Positions 1 to 12,044 of a stretch of DNA of 64,000 bases are shown here, in pieces. Every line of letters begins with the position of its first letter. Position 1 is the first letter of the stretch. Below the pieces are notes generated by a model. The model did not search any database. It was given only the letters and a program-made list of their open reading frames with translations, and was not told where the DNA came from. This stretch comes from Micropterix aruncella. Taxonomy: Eukaryota > Arthropoda > Insecta > Lepidoptera > Micropterigidae. The stretch spans positions 4,792,969 through 4,856,968 of the forward strand of contig OX155980.1 in the NCBI GenBank assembly GCA_944548615.1, written 5' to 3'. The translations under genes and the position numbers were made by a program.

Positions 1-22
1 GTGGCTCATGTTTCTATTTATG

Positions 23-1042
23 TTACTCCAGCCAACCCAGGCTGTCCCAGAAGGTTAGCAGCCTGTTTGGGTTGCTACAGGCCTCCGGGACAGATGCTGG
101 AGATTGTAGTATTCTTGCCCGTTGCTCTGCCACGCTCCTGCATTCCATGAGCACATGCTGTGGCGTTTCTTCTTCCTCCATGCATCCTCTGCATAGAGGG
201 CTGTCTGTCACACCTATGGTAAACAGGTGTTTGTTTAGGGGACAGTGGCCTGTCATAGTACCTATGACTTTACGGATTTTGTCCCTTTTTAATCTGGTGA
301 GGTTGCGGGCAAGTTTTTTGGATGCTTCCGGAACCGCGTTCTTTGTTTGCCTGCATCCTGCGTTCTTTTTCCATTCTGTAAGGTGGGTTTCTTCGGTGTT
401 CCTGCGTAGCCATGTTTTTATTTGGGCCTGGGGAATGGGCATCAAGGGTTCCGGTCCATATAATATTTCCTTTGATCCCCTTTTGGCCAGTTCGTCTGCC
501 GCGTCGTTTCCCAGTGAGTCGCTGTGCCCTTTAATCCATTGCAGGGTCACTCTATTTGACCCTGCAATGGATTGGAGCGCATTGTGGCATTCCAGTACAA
601 GGACAGAGGTTATAGTATTTTTTGCTAGCGCTTGTAGCACGGAGGCACTGTCGGAGACAAATTTCAAGCTTAGGTCTCCGACATCTTTGGCTGCAACTGC
701 TTGTGCTGCTCTGGTGATGCCAATGCATTCTGCTTGGAAGATCGTATTTAGGTTGCCTAGGGTAGTTGATATTTTGATGTTTAGATCATTTGAGAAGACG
801 CCGGCTCCGGTACCTTGAGTGGTTTTGGAGCCATCTGTGTATATCCTTACTTCATTTGTACCAGAGTGATCTGCTGGTTCTTCAATGAGTTGGATATTGT
901 ATCTTCGATCAAAGACATGATGGCATATTATCCTGTCCATGGGTGCGTCCAGAAGAGGTATTTCTTCTAGAATATATATATATATATATTCTACAATATA
1001 TATATATAATATACAATAGGCAAAATTAATAAGGTTTAACAT
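23..1042 (-). CDS. RNase H domain and zinc-knuckle tail of a 5'-truncated I/R1-group LINE
   Basis: Partial pol reading frame of a non-LTR retrotransposon; RNase H would remove RNA from the RNA-DNA hybrid during reverse transcription. Seen: TDGSK with Asp70, Glu105 in FQAEC, Asp131 in SDSASVL, and GHSDSLGND with His173 and Asp180, the full RNase H catalytic set. A C-terminal CxxC-x8-H-x4-C knuckle follows at residues 284-301, as in I- and R1-group LINEs, and the frame ends with a stop after the motif WDSLGWLE. The reverse transcriptase and endonuclease are absent. The first ~25 codons (left of about residue 26) are translated TA repeat, so the real element sequence ends near position 970, next to the Penelope-like insertion. 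The upstream part was not found beyond that insertion, so the element was truncated before or during it. RNase H assignment is sure; clade is inferred. Confidence 0.85.
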   Translation of the reverse strand: MLNLINFAYCILYIYIVEYIYIYILEEIPLLDAPMDRIICHHVFDRRYNIQLIEEPADHSGTNEVRIYTDGSKTTQGTGAGVFSNDLNIKISTTLGNLNTIFQAECIGITRAAQAVAAKDVGDLSLKFVSDSASVLQALAKNTITSVLVLECHNALQSIAGSNRVTLQWIKGHSDSLGNDAADELAKRGSKEILYGPEPLMPIPQAQIKTWLRRNTEETHLTEWKKNAGCRQTKNAVPEASKKLARNLTRLKRDKIRKVIGTMTGHCPLNKHLFTIGVTDSPLCRGCMEEEETPQHVLMECRSVAEQRARILQSPASVPEACSNPNRLLTFWDSLGWLE

Positions 1043-1520
1043 ATTATCATAATCATCAAATGCTTTTTATTTTAATTTATAATCATTCATTTAAAATAAC
1101 GTTTTGCACGGTTGGTTATGGTACCTTAACTAAATCGTGTAAAATATTATTAATCCATTTCTTTTTGTTCGATTCCTTGAATTTAAATTTTCAAAGAATT
1201 GTTCGATTTCAGAAATGTCACATATCTTGACGACGGCTGAGCCGAAATATTGATATACATTTTATAACAATCATTAATATTTAAGAAACACTAATCGCCT
1301 ATTATTTTCCAGCATTCATTCTCGTCTCGCTTTGTTGTGTTGCCGCTGTAGGAGACATTCAGGTTCCAATACCACAGCAGGAAACACCTAGCAAATACTG
1401 AAAGAAGAGAAGAAAAAGGCGTGGAGTCACTCCTGGTCACCACAGACCAGATAAGTGCCCTTTCATTATTTTATCATTTCATTTATTTAGTAATAAACAT
1501 AATTTCAATTTGAAAAAATA
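1014..1520 (+). repeat. Left pseudo-LTR of the Penelope-like element
   Basis: Begins with CAATAGGCAAAATTAATAAG and ends with TTTGAAAAAATA. It is identical by eye to 4506-5012, offset 3492 bp. It contains a compact set of inverted repeats at 1213-1262 resembling a degenerate hammerhead fold. No obvious TATA-type promoter was identified. In this element class the repeat is thought to carry the promoter, which is inference here. Confidence 0.88.
1213..1262 (+). ncRNA. Hammerhead-like structured RNA motif in the left pseudo-LTR (degenerate)
   Basis: Hammerhead ribozymes are known in terminal repeats of Penelope-like elements. Here the order is TTGACGA (1227-1233), a hairpin GGC-TGA-GCC (1235-1243), GAAA (1244-1247), a short AT hairpin (1247-1256) and the cleavage-type triplet ATA (1255-1257). 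The outer strands AAATG (1213-1217) and CATTT (1258-1262) can pair. Against it, the invariant C of CUGANGA is T, the first stem II pair is C-C, and about ten extra bases lie between the outer strand and the core. A four-helix cross-shaped fold is an alternative. Self-cleavage is therefore doubtful. The right repeat has the same sequence at 4705-4754. Confidence 0.33.
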
Positions 1521-1590
1521 ATAATTTACACATTTACAATCAAATATTAAAATATTACCTAATTTTAATTATGTTGCAATCACATCCATT

Positions 1591-4505
1591 ATGTACACTC
1601 AGTGGTTAAACCAAATAAATTACCATTCACTTAAGACAGCTAAATTCACGGGACACGTTGAATTTCTTTCTAAATGTTTAGAAAACAACATTTGCCCTAA
1701 AGGGTTATTACCAAAATTTCCTTTCGCAGCAATTAGTACAGAAATTCAATATGATTTCACCGCAATCCGTTTAAGGTATTCAATGGAAATTACGTCCGTT
1801 TTGCGAAATGAATATCAAATTTTAGTTGATAAACATTTAAACTCACTGTGTTTTTATGTTAACATGATAACAACACATTCTCCTTTCTTATTTCAAGAAG
1901 CTCATAAAATAGTTAACAATTCTGTAACAGATTTACGAAATATTAGATTAAAACACGATAAAAAGTTCCTTAATTTACTAAAGAACTTTCAGAAAATTTG
2001 CATTATCCCAAGTAACAATACACGAAACATTTTGAATCCAGTTTCCATTTCAAATTACAGTCATTCCAATGTTAACAAAACAAGGAATTCAAATTCACTT
2101 CGAAATGTTATCCCAGCAGTTCACCAAGGTACTCTTTCCTCTCCGATGCACACCCTATCAGTAAACCAAATTACTAACAATATATTTCCATTAGTATCAG
2201 GTTCCGTACCAATACGTGCCACATTAGTAAACCAAATTAATAACAGTATAACACCATCAGTATCATATTCTAATAATATACAAGGTCCATCTCCTAGAGA
2301 AAAAAATGCTGTTAAAAACTTGTCATCCAAAGTAATTAACCACAATGAATATTTAGTATTAGCTAAAGGTCTAAATTTCACACCGACTCAAAATGTGAAC
2401 CATTTTAGTTTTGGTAATGATGTTGTTAAATTTTGTCGTAATTTAAGATGGCGCGAATTTTGGCATTCAAATCAAAAGAATAACAATAATAATATTAAAT
2501 TACACAATGCACTATCTCAATTTCGTCCACACTCTAATAAAGAACCCCCTCCATTACCAAAAAATCATCCGGTAGAAAATTTTATTACTATTTTATTAAA
2601 CAAAGTAACACAGCCATCTTTCCTAAATAGCCTCAAACCAACATCAAACTTGTCAGTAGATGAACGTGCAGCTCTTGAGAGTCTTAGCAAGGATACCAGC
2701 ATCGTCATTTTGCCGGCTGATAAAGGTTCCACTACTGTCATACTTAACAAAACTGACTATGTTACTGAAGGCTTGAGACAACTTAGAGATGAAACTTTCT
2801 ATAAAAAACTATCCAGAGATCCAAACAAAAATTTTGCAGTGAAAATAAAAAAATATATTGAACAAAATAAATCAAATGAAAAATTATCAGACGAAGATGT
2901 TAAAACTTTAATTCCTGATCCTATCCGAACTCCAAATTTTTACCTATTACCTAAAATTCACAAGCCTAATAATCCTGGACGACCGATAGTCGCAAGCTTT
3001 AACTCTCCGACAGAAAGAATTTCGGCTTTTGTAGATTATTTTTTACAACCTTTTGTGAAAAATCTAAATTCTCACATCAAAGACAGCTATCATTTTATTG
3101 ATATTTTAAAGAATACTGTAATTCCAAAGTCAGACGACCTATTATTTGTTACTATTGACGCCATATCCCTGTATACCAATATTCCTCATAATTTAGGATT
3201 GGAAGCCATTTCTTATTTTCTTGATGAGAGACCTCATCCTCAAATACCTTCTACGGATTTTCTTTGCAAATTAGCCGAGTTTGTCTTAACGTGTAATGCT
3301 TTCTCCTTTGAAGATGAATTTTATCTTCAAATTAAAGGGACTGCTATGGGCACGCGAATGGCACCGTCGTATGCCAACCTTTTCATGGGATTATTCGAGC
3401 AAAATTTTCTTCAAACGCAAAATTTAAAACCCATATTATGGTATAGATTTATTGACGACATAGTAATGATTTGGCCACACGGACAAACTACTCTAACAAC
3501 CTTTCTTGACGACCTAAATAATTTTGGCCCTTTAAATTTCACTCATACCATTTCTAAATCACAAATTACTTTCTTAGATGTTGATTTAACAATTTCCGAA
3601 GGTAAAATTAAAACCGCGATTCATATAAAACCTACAAATAAAGAACAGTATTTACACTTTGATAGCTGTCATCCATTTCACACCAAGAGATCCATTCCCT
3701 ATTCAATGTCAATTCGCGGACACCGTTTAGTTAACAACAAAGAAAATTTAGATAAATATCTCAATAATCTAAAGCAATCTCTTCTTGAAAGAAAATACCC
3801 TGCTCCTCTATTGGATAAACATATTCTAAACTCTGAAGTAAAATATATACCAAAACCTAAAATTACTTCAAATAAAAATAATAATAATAATAAAATCTTT
3901 CTTAGCACCACTTATTTTCCTGGTGCTGAGAAACTGCGAGATATATTATCTGATTTATTCCCCATCATTTCTAATGATGCATCCACTAAGGATCTCTTAG
4001 ATTCACCGCCAATTTTATCTTTCCGCAAACCACCTAATATTAGATCAATATTAAACAAAACAAAAAATAATCAAAATTTCTCTATTGGTAATAATACTTT
4101 TGGTCTTCAACCTTGTGGTCGTCCACGTTGTAAAACGTGTCCTCTGTTAGATCTAAGTCCTTTTTTTACCAGTCCAAATACTACTAATAGTTACAGGGTT
4201 CCCTTTCATTGCAGTTGTATTTCAAAAAATATAGTATATCAACTTCTGTGCAGGACTTGTGATGCCTTTTATATCGGTGAAACAACAACACCACTTAATA
4301 TTAGACTAAATAATCATAGGGCTAGTGTAGGAAATGAAAGCCAACTCCCAATATCTTTGCATGCCAGGGCGCATAATTTATCTTTTGATCAATGTTTTAA
4401 AGTTAAAATAATAAAATGCCTTGGTGATAATGCGAAAGAAAGGGACGTCAAATCTTGGGAATTAGCTTATATTTATATTTTAGGCGCTTGCAAAGGTTCC
4501 GGTCT

Positions 4506-4521
<16 letters not shown>
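1591..4521 (+). CDS. Penelope-like reverse transcriptase with C-terminal GIY-YIG endonuclease
   Basis: A 976-codon single-exon ORF that would copy element RNA at a nick made by its own endonuclease. Reverse transcriptase blocks in order: PADKGST (~374), LPKIHKPNNPGRPIVAS (~452), TIDAISLYTNIP (~522, catalytic Asp), GTAMGTRMAPSYANLFM (~583) and RFIDDIV (~619, catalytic Asp pair; FIDD in place of YxDD). A zinc-type CGRPRCKTC lies at ~841. A GIY-YIG nuclease follows at ~880-960: VYQLLCRTCDAFYIGET, then R-x3-H and a later KSWELAYI carrying the expected Glu. The first ~200 residues are Asn/Ser-rich without a recognised domain. The ATG at 1591 is the first in frame after the left repeat. The last five codons and stop lie inside the right pseudo-LTR. 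The frame is fully open, so possibly active. Confidence 0.9.
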
Positions 4522-5184
<663 letters not shown>

Positions 5185-5265
5185 CAATAAGATGATTATA
5201 AAGTAAATAATTATAAAAGCCACTTACATCGTGACGAAGGATTCCCTTGATCGGATTCGGGAATG

Positions 5266-6589
<1,324 letters not shown>

Positions 6590-6840
6590 TTTGCCATCTA
6601 TAATAATTGGCCTTACATAGAAAATTAATGATTTTTCATAAACGAAAGATCGATTATAAAACCCAATAATTTAATCACTGACAACAATAATGACATTCAA
6701 TTATTAGTGCCATTTATCGCATTCTTATATCTCCTGACTATACGAGTATAACAGAAATAATATGGAGAGATAGAATACCATTTATTTATTAATTTAAGAA
6801 TTGATTACTATAAAACATTGATTTGCTTACAAAAATAACA
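6590..6840. repeat. Left part of an old dispersed repeat (second copy at 21180-21670)
   Basis: Shares with 21185-21330 the run AAAACCCAATAATTTAA, the ATTAGTGC block and ATAGAATACCAT, with many differences. The continuation of the 21-kb copy is found here only at 9130-9480, so the ~2.3 kb between is later insertion. Confidence 0.5.
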
Positions 6841-7061
6841 GGAACCGAATGGAAAAAACTTAACCTTTTGCTTATTTGATTCTGTCACCCAACTGGGACT
6901 AGCCCGTTCTAGGGTGGACAGGACTCTAATATAACAATCAAGTTTGCTTGATTGTTTGATTGCTTACAAATGTACAAGTTAAACTTTAACTAAAGTAAAA
7001 AAAAGCTAATAACACTAAATTGCCATAAAATGTATTCTTAAAAAAAAAAATAATAAAAAAA

Positions 7062-7591
7062 TACGTGTGGCACTCGGGGACTGCCGCGGTAAAGCTATTG
7101 CATAGCATTTTTAACAACTTATGCAATTATAATTATTTATTTTATTTATTTATTTTATTTTTCTGATATCAGATAATTGCGCTCTATCGGAAAATGTTGA
7201 AATAATTCCGAATCATTAGCGGCTGCGGAAGCAAAAAAAAACGGATTATTCGAAAAAAATCGTAGATAAAAAGATAGATAATTAAATTACCTTTAAAATG
7301 GTGCAGGTTTCATAATAATACGCCAGATAATATTTGCGTAGTAGTCGTTTTTGTGTTCGGTTAGACCTAATTTCACTAATTAATTACACTATGTAATATA
7401 AAGAAAATCTAAAATATTCAAAGCTAAGAATATTAGGAAAATGTTCTTGTTTAACATATATTTTTTTCGAATCGTAAGCAGTACTCGTTTAGACGTAATT
7501 AACAGTTTAAAATCATTAATTTTCGTTAAGAAATTTCTTCATTCGGTCGCCGCGCTAGCCTAGGCCCGCGATAAAAGCTATGCAATAGCTT
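7062..7591 (+). mobile_element. MITE-like repeat, family B, copy 1
   Basis: Begins TACGTGTGGCACTCGGGGAC and ends CGATAAAAGCTATGCAATAG. The 15-mer AAGCTATTGCATAGC near the left end is the reverse complement of the right end. Non-coding. Two further copies lie at 53861-54462 (same strand) and 54981-55567 (inverted). This copy lacks about 65 bp around the internal hairpin that the other two keep. No transposase or target duplication seen; the superfamily is unknown. Confidence 0.6.
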
Positions 7592-7713
7592 AAAATATTA
7601 AAAGATAGTATAACAAATAAAATGCAATTCTATTATATAATCGAAAACAATGTAAAATTCGATTAAATAATATAAATAAAGTTATATGTGAGAAAAGAAA
7701 GAAACAGTCATTA

Positions 7714-8539
7714 ATTTATACTAAAATTATAAAGAGGTAAAGTTTGTGAGGTTGTAGGGATAATCTTTGGATCTACAGAACCGATTTTGAAAATCCTTTT
7801 ACCAATAGAAAGCCACGTTAGTTGTGAGTGTGATAGGCTATATATATACGAAAAATTAAAAGACTTTTTCGTGGTAGTCGGATTTGCAAAGTAAGTCGGA
7901 GAAAATACGGCCGAATGAAAACGTTTCTTACGAACGCTGCCTTAACGATGAGAGATATATAATTGAGTTTTAGAGAAAAGTTGTAGAGCTTGATAATTCC
8001 TACAAAAATGTCAGCTTAGCATATGTCTAACTTTTATATTTAAGTCACACAAAGTAGTTTTTCATATTAAAAAAAGAATTCGTTAGGTCATGTTTATTGG
8101 TCATATTATCAACAATAAGTATATATGTCGTCTCAAGTGTTTAAAACAAAAGACTTTTCCCTTTTACTGCAAATAATTTTCCTTTTACTTTTAAAGAGAT
8201 AATACGTCATAGGTATGGAGCCGCGACTGTATCTCGGGTTGGAACTCCTGAAAGAATGGTACCAAATAATAACATTACATCTAATATAGTATACAGAGAA
8301 GTTTTGAACAAATATAAACATAATTTATTCGATTATAATCACTTAATTCAGTCCTTTGAAACCCTTTAATATAGCCAAATCGGCATGCAAATACATACAT
8401 ACATTAGCAGCAAAAATATAACCCTCCTTTTGGCAGTCAGGAAATAAATCATAGCACACAATACTAACCGAACCACACTCATAATTTCATCACAAGTAAA
8501 AATGTTTACCGCCCAACGAAGTGGGCACGGGTCAGCTAG
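7714..8539 (+). mobile_element. Non-autonomous Helitron, copy 1
   Basis: Left part TATACTAAAATTATAAAGAGG (5' TC eroded) and right end with hairpin GCCCA-ACGAAG-TGGGC, then CACGGGTCAGCTAG followed by T. Those ends match lepidopteran Helitrons of the Lep1 type. Non-coding, ~830 bp. Other copies: 17813, 18923, 25915 and 47184. Confidence 0.75.
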
Positions 8540-8557
8540 TATTTAATATATGTAATA

Positions 8558-8780
8558 CTAGCTGCGCCCCGCGGTTTCACCCGCGTGGTGATGGAAAATT
8601 GTGATAATGATGATAGAAAACTATATATCTTTATAAATTATGGCCTATGTATTATTCTGATGTGTAAGCTATATTATTGTAAAGTTTCATCTAAATCCAT
8701 TCAGGATTTTTTGCGTGATAGAGTAACAAACATCCATACATACATTCTTACAAACTTTCTCGTTTATAATAGTAGTAGGA
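8558..8780 (-). mobile_element. Short non-autonomous Helitron of a second subfamily
   Basis: On the minus strand it starts TCCTACTACTATTATAAACG and ends CGCGGGTGAAACCGCG, then GGGCGCAGCTAG. The 3' hairpin has CGCGG/CCGCG arms, and the flanking bases are A and T as expected for Helitron insertion. Only ~220 bp, non-coding. It lies 18 bp from the end of Helitron copy 1, so the two 3' ends face each other. Confidence 0.7.
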
Positions 8781-9907
8781 TATAGGATTTAATATTAAAA
8801 TATCTAGACAAAAAAAGTACAATTCATTGTCAAAATAATATATAACAACAAAGTCAAATAATCTTTGGTAGTTAGTTCAATGTTAAAATATACTCAACAT
8901 ACATGTTTAAAAATATGTTAATAATTTGTGCACCTAAGTTTTATTAAACTATTATTTCTAACATTTGATGCATGGTTAGTCTGTCATTCGATTCGATAAC
9001 CATTTCTTTAATTTATTTTTGAATTCCCTAAATGTCAAAATTCATTTTTATTTCCATATTGATCAGATTGTAAAATCTCGGCGCAATGAAAGAGTAATGT
9101 CTTATGATCTTGATGAGTAATTTATTAGCCTATCTGAAGATTGAAAAGGCGTAATTATTAGGTATTGAAACATGTATCCCAAATAAAACAAATTGACATC
9201 CTTATGTAAATATGAAAATAATAAAAGCTATGATTAAAAATTCGTTTGTTATAATATTATTATTCTATATCACATAGGCTTGTTTAGAGCGTCATCTACT
9301 ATGCGCCGCCATACTGATACCGCGAAAGTCGTACATAATAATAGAACATTTATCATTTTTTAGAATGAGTGCCATCTACACGTTGCTTTTCGTAGTAAAA
9401 TACTGGTTACCGAATTGTAGTACCACGTTGAGCAACGCTATATAATCGATGGTTTTAGCCACACTTTTGACTTTTGTGGAATACAATTAAAGATTTATGC
9501 ATTTTATTTTATTTTACCTTGTTCACTTTGCGACCGTTGGGATTTCTTCCTTTCCTTCAATTCTTCGATCGACTTATCTAAATCTTTTTTATGCGGCGAT
9601 GAATACTAATTATAAATTCTTTTCCAGCTTTCCTTCGTCGAAGGGTAGTTTTCGGTACTTTAAATCGATTTAAAGCTTTAAGGAAGTCCATTTTCTTCTC
9701 TTTCACAACACAAACAGTCGCCTGCTTATATGTTTAACCAATTATAGACATTGAGCTAATTTCTGTAATGCTTGTATTTCTGTAATGATATAATGATAAA
9801 GTGGTCTATATTACCCTCCATCAGAACTTTTGGAAACGCACCTACTCCCCATACTTGCTTCATTGGGCATTCCAACGCATAGATGTAAGCTAAAAGCAAT
9901 ATGAGCA
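8781..9907. repeat. Right part of the old dispersed repeat, then AT-rich DNA
   Basis: The part 9130-9480 parallels 21340-21670: shared blocks include TTGAAAC-TGTATCCC, GAGTGCCATCTAC and CTGGTTACC. From 9481 to 9907 nothing is recognised. Confidence 0.45.
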
Positions 9908-11074
9908 ATTAGGGTTGTCGACTACAGCGGGCGAGCCCGTCACATCAGGAAATTTTAACGATTAGTCGTTCTATCTCCCTGGAGTGAGCGCAGAAGACTA
10001 GGATAAAACAGTCCACCGTCTAGCTCCGCCACAAACCCGTAAGAGGCCAACGCCTTAACCGCGAGATAGCCAGGAGTGTTACCCGGCGGGCTTACACTCA
10101 CGCCCTTAATCCCAATTGTGACCAGATTACTCCAGTCTCTCGATTGGTTACGAGTTCGAGGTCGCTTGCGCGGTCCTCTCCCTTACGAAGCGGTGAAACG
10201 GTGTATACCGAATCTATCGCGGACCACAGCGTCATTTGCCCGGCTGTTCACCCAGGATCGGATGGCCGATGGTCATTTCAAGAGCAGTCGCCGTAAGGTC
10301 CGCAACCACCCCCGCTCTATGAGAAACAGTACAGCTTCCAGACTCCCCCGACTGTTAGGACACTGGGTCAACCAGTCTCCCCTGGGAATCAAGCCTCTGG
10401 CGCTCCTGGACGGTCTGCGCACCGAGCGGCGCAAGCCAATCGACTGTGCTCTCCGACTAACAATCGGGGAAGTCTGGGAACTGTATTGTTTCCTATAGAG
10501 CGGGGGTGGTTGTCTACCTTACTGCGACTGCTCTTGAAATGACCATTGGCCATCCGATCCCGATTCAGAGTCGGGCAAAGGACGCCTTGGTCAGCGATAG
10601 ATTCGGTTCACACCGTTTCACCGCTTCGTAAGGGAGAGGACCGCGCAAGCGACCTCGAACTCGGAACCGAGAGACCGGAGAAATCTGGTCACAATTGGAA
10701 GCAAGGGCGCGAGAGTCGGCCCGCCAGGAACTCAGGCTATCTCGCGGTAAGGCGTTGGCTTCTTGCGGGTTGTGACGAAGCTGGACGTTGGATTTGTTCT
10801 GCCCAAAGTCTTCTACGTTCACTGCAGGGCGATAGAACGAGAAAATCGTTAAAACGTCCTGTGGTGACGGGCTCGCCCGTTGTAGTTGACACCGCAAGTT
10901 GTTAGTCAGGAGCGCCAGAGGTTTGATTCCAGGGGGTACTGACCAAGGCCAGAATCCTACCCAGGTTCGCACCTCATGCGTGGAGGCCGTCGGATTGGTG
11001 TTGACCCGTGAGTGTGACCGACCCTGAACACATGGGTTATCGTGGCCAACTCATCATGGGCCCGTTAACTCCCT
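9908..11074 (+). mobile_element. Family A retroposon copy 1, fold-back arrangement
   Basis: Starts at GTTGTCGACTACAGCGGGCG (9914, with a few ragged bases before) and ends CCCGTTAACTCCCT. The forward copy is cut after CCCCCGACTGTTAG (~10359) and resumes at TTAGTCAGGAGCGCCAG (~10905). Between them sits a second family A copy in reverse (about 10362-10903). The two arms can pair over about 440 bp. ATGAGCA occurs at both outer flanks, a weak duplication. ORFs inside do not match any protein family and recur, with breaks, in the other copies, so they look non-coding. Confidence 0.6.
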
Positions 11075-11289
11075 AAATGAGCAGTAAATTAATTTACCAA
11101 AAAAATATAAACTCATCCAAAAAAACAAAAGAGACGCGCGCGCGCCTGTAAAACCGGCGGAAAATTGACGCCATCGCCCTGTGGTTCTTGTCAGTTCTCC
11201 AAGAACTTCATAAAGATTCTGCCGCAGAGACTTACTGGGGCGGGTGGTCAATTTTACCCGGCCAGGCCATATTTGCCGACCTTACTCTA
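11075..11289. other. Short unassigned spacer
   Basis: Contains a short (CG)n run near 11136. No gene or element recognised. Confidence 0.4.
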
Positions 11290-11537
11290 TGCTAAATAGA
11301 GTTGACCACATCAGAGACCTAGCAGTTACTTTTGACGAAAAATATACATGTAATCATCACGTTAATGGCTGAATAGTACTTAAGCTTCTTAATTTCGTTG
11401 TCAGAACAATAAAATCCATTCAACATCCAAAATCGTTTATATTGGTTCATAGGTCATTGATAAGATTGGTTCTGGAGTATGAATCAGTAATTTAGAATCC
11501 GCTTTACAATGTTCGCAGCGACAGAATAGAGCAGGTT
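11290..11537 (+). pseudogene. Decayed Jockey/CR1-like LINE reverse transcriptase, left part
   Basis: Frame fragments read VDHIRDLAVTFDEKY, IRLVLEYESVI-stop-NPLYN and RSDRIEQV, typical of the region downstream of the reverse transcriptase fingers in Jockey/CR1-type LINEs. Several stops. The reading continues at 13914 with KKQLQNVE, so the piggyBac at 11538-13913 landed inside this already dead copy. Compare 16416-16871 and 48230-48580. Confidence 0.6.
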
Positions 11538-11672
11538 TTAACCCATTTAGACCTGAAACTATGTTTTCCTAAAAATAATAAAAATAATAATCTAATTAGA
11601 TAAAAAGAACATCTCCAAGAATGAAAAAAATATTTAAAAAAAAAACCTATATTGGGGGGCCAGGAATAAGCC

Positions 11673-11688
11673 GTATCATATGTGATAC
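11673..11688. promoter_or_regulatory. Subterminal palindrome of the piggyBac, left
   Basis: GTATCATATGTGATAC followed by AGTAGG. Related 16-mers occur at 13580-13595 and 13878-13893. Position near both ends suggests transposase binding sites, which is inference. Confidence 0.45.
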
Positions 11689-11820
11689 AGTAGGCTTATA
11701 AGGGAAGAAAAACGAATCATTAAGTGAAAAATATTTTATTTGCTATGGAAATTATTTTACTGAATACACGTTATAAATCCAAAAGAAAATTCTTACGATA
11801 AAAGTTAATACTCTTATACA

Positions 11821-12044
11821 CTATTTTTTGGTATGATATGCAACAAAACATTCCACGTGTAATCCGATATCACACTTGATGCACCTTGCAGGGCTAACTT
11901 TATGGCATACTCCACATCGAGTGCGTTTGCCGGTTGGCTGCTTGGTCACAAAGTGGCCTTTGTCATCAAATCTTGAATCCATCGTAATAGAAGATGGTCG
12001 ACTTGGACCAGGTTTAGTACGCAATTTGTTGGTTTCTATAATGG
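11821..12044 (-). pseudogene. C-terminal cysteine-rich domain of the piggyBac transposase, out of frame
   Basis: Continues the transposase after a frameshift near 12047. Reads IIETNKLRTKPGPSRPSS, then a cysteine-rich zinc motif C-x2-C-x8-C-x2-C-x5-H-x2-C (GVCHKVSPARCIKCDIGLHV region) and a stop after YHTKK. This domain binds the element ends in piggyBac transposases. A single missing base just upstream explains the shift. Confidence 0.8.

Noticed and set aside
72..818. 248-codon plus-strand frame
   Set aside because: Antisense shadow of the RNase H frame, which has the catalytic residues in order.
1227..1257. Active hammerhead ribozyme
   Set aside because: The essential core C is T, and the first stem II pair cannot form; kept only as a hammerhead-like motif.
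9976..10972. Several 70-140 codon frames in family A copies (also at 23959, 29071, 37281, 37406, 42871, 57864)
   Set aside because: Frames occur on both strands, change between copies and match no family; best read as open by chance in GC-rich non-coding repeat.
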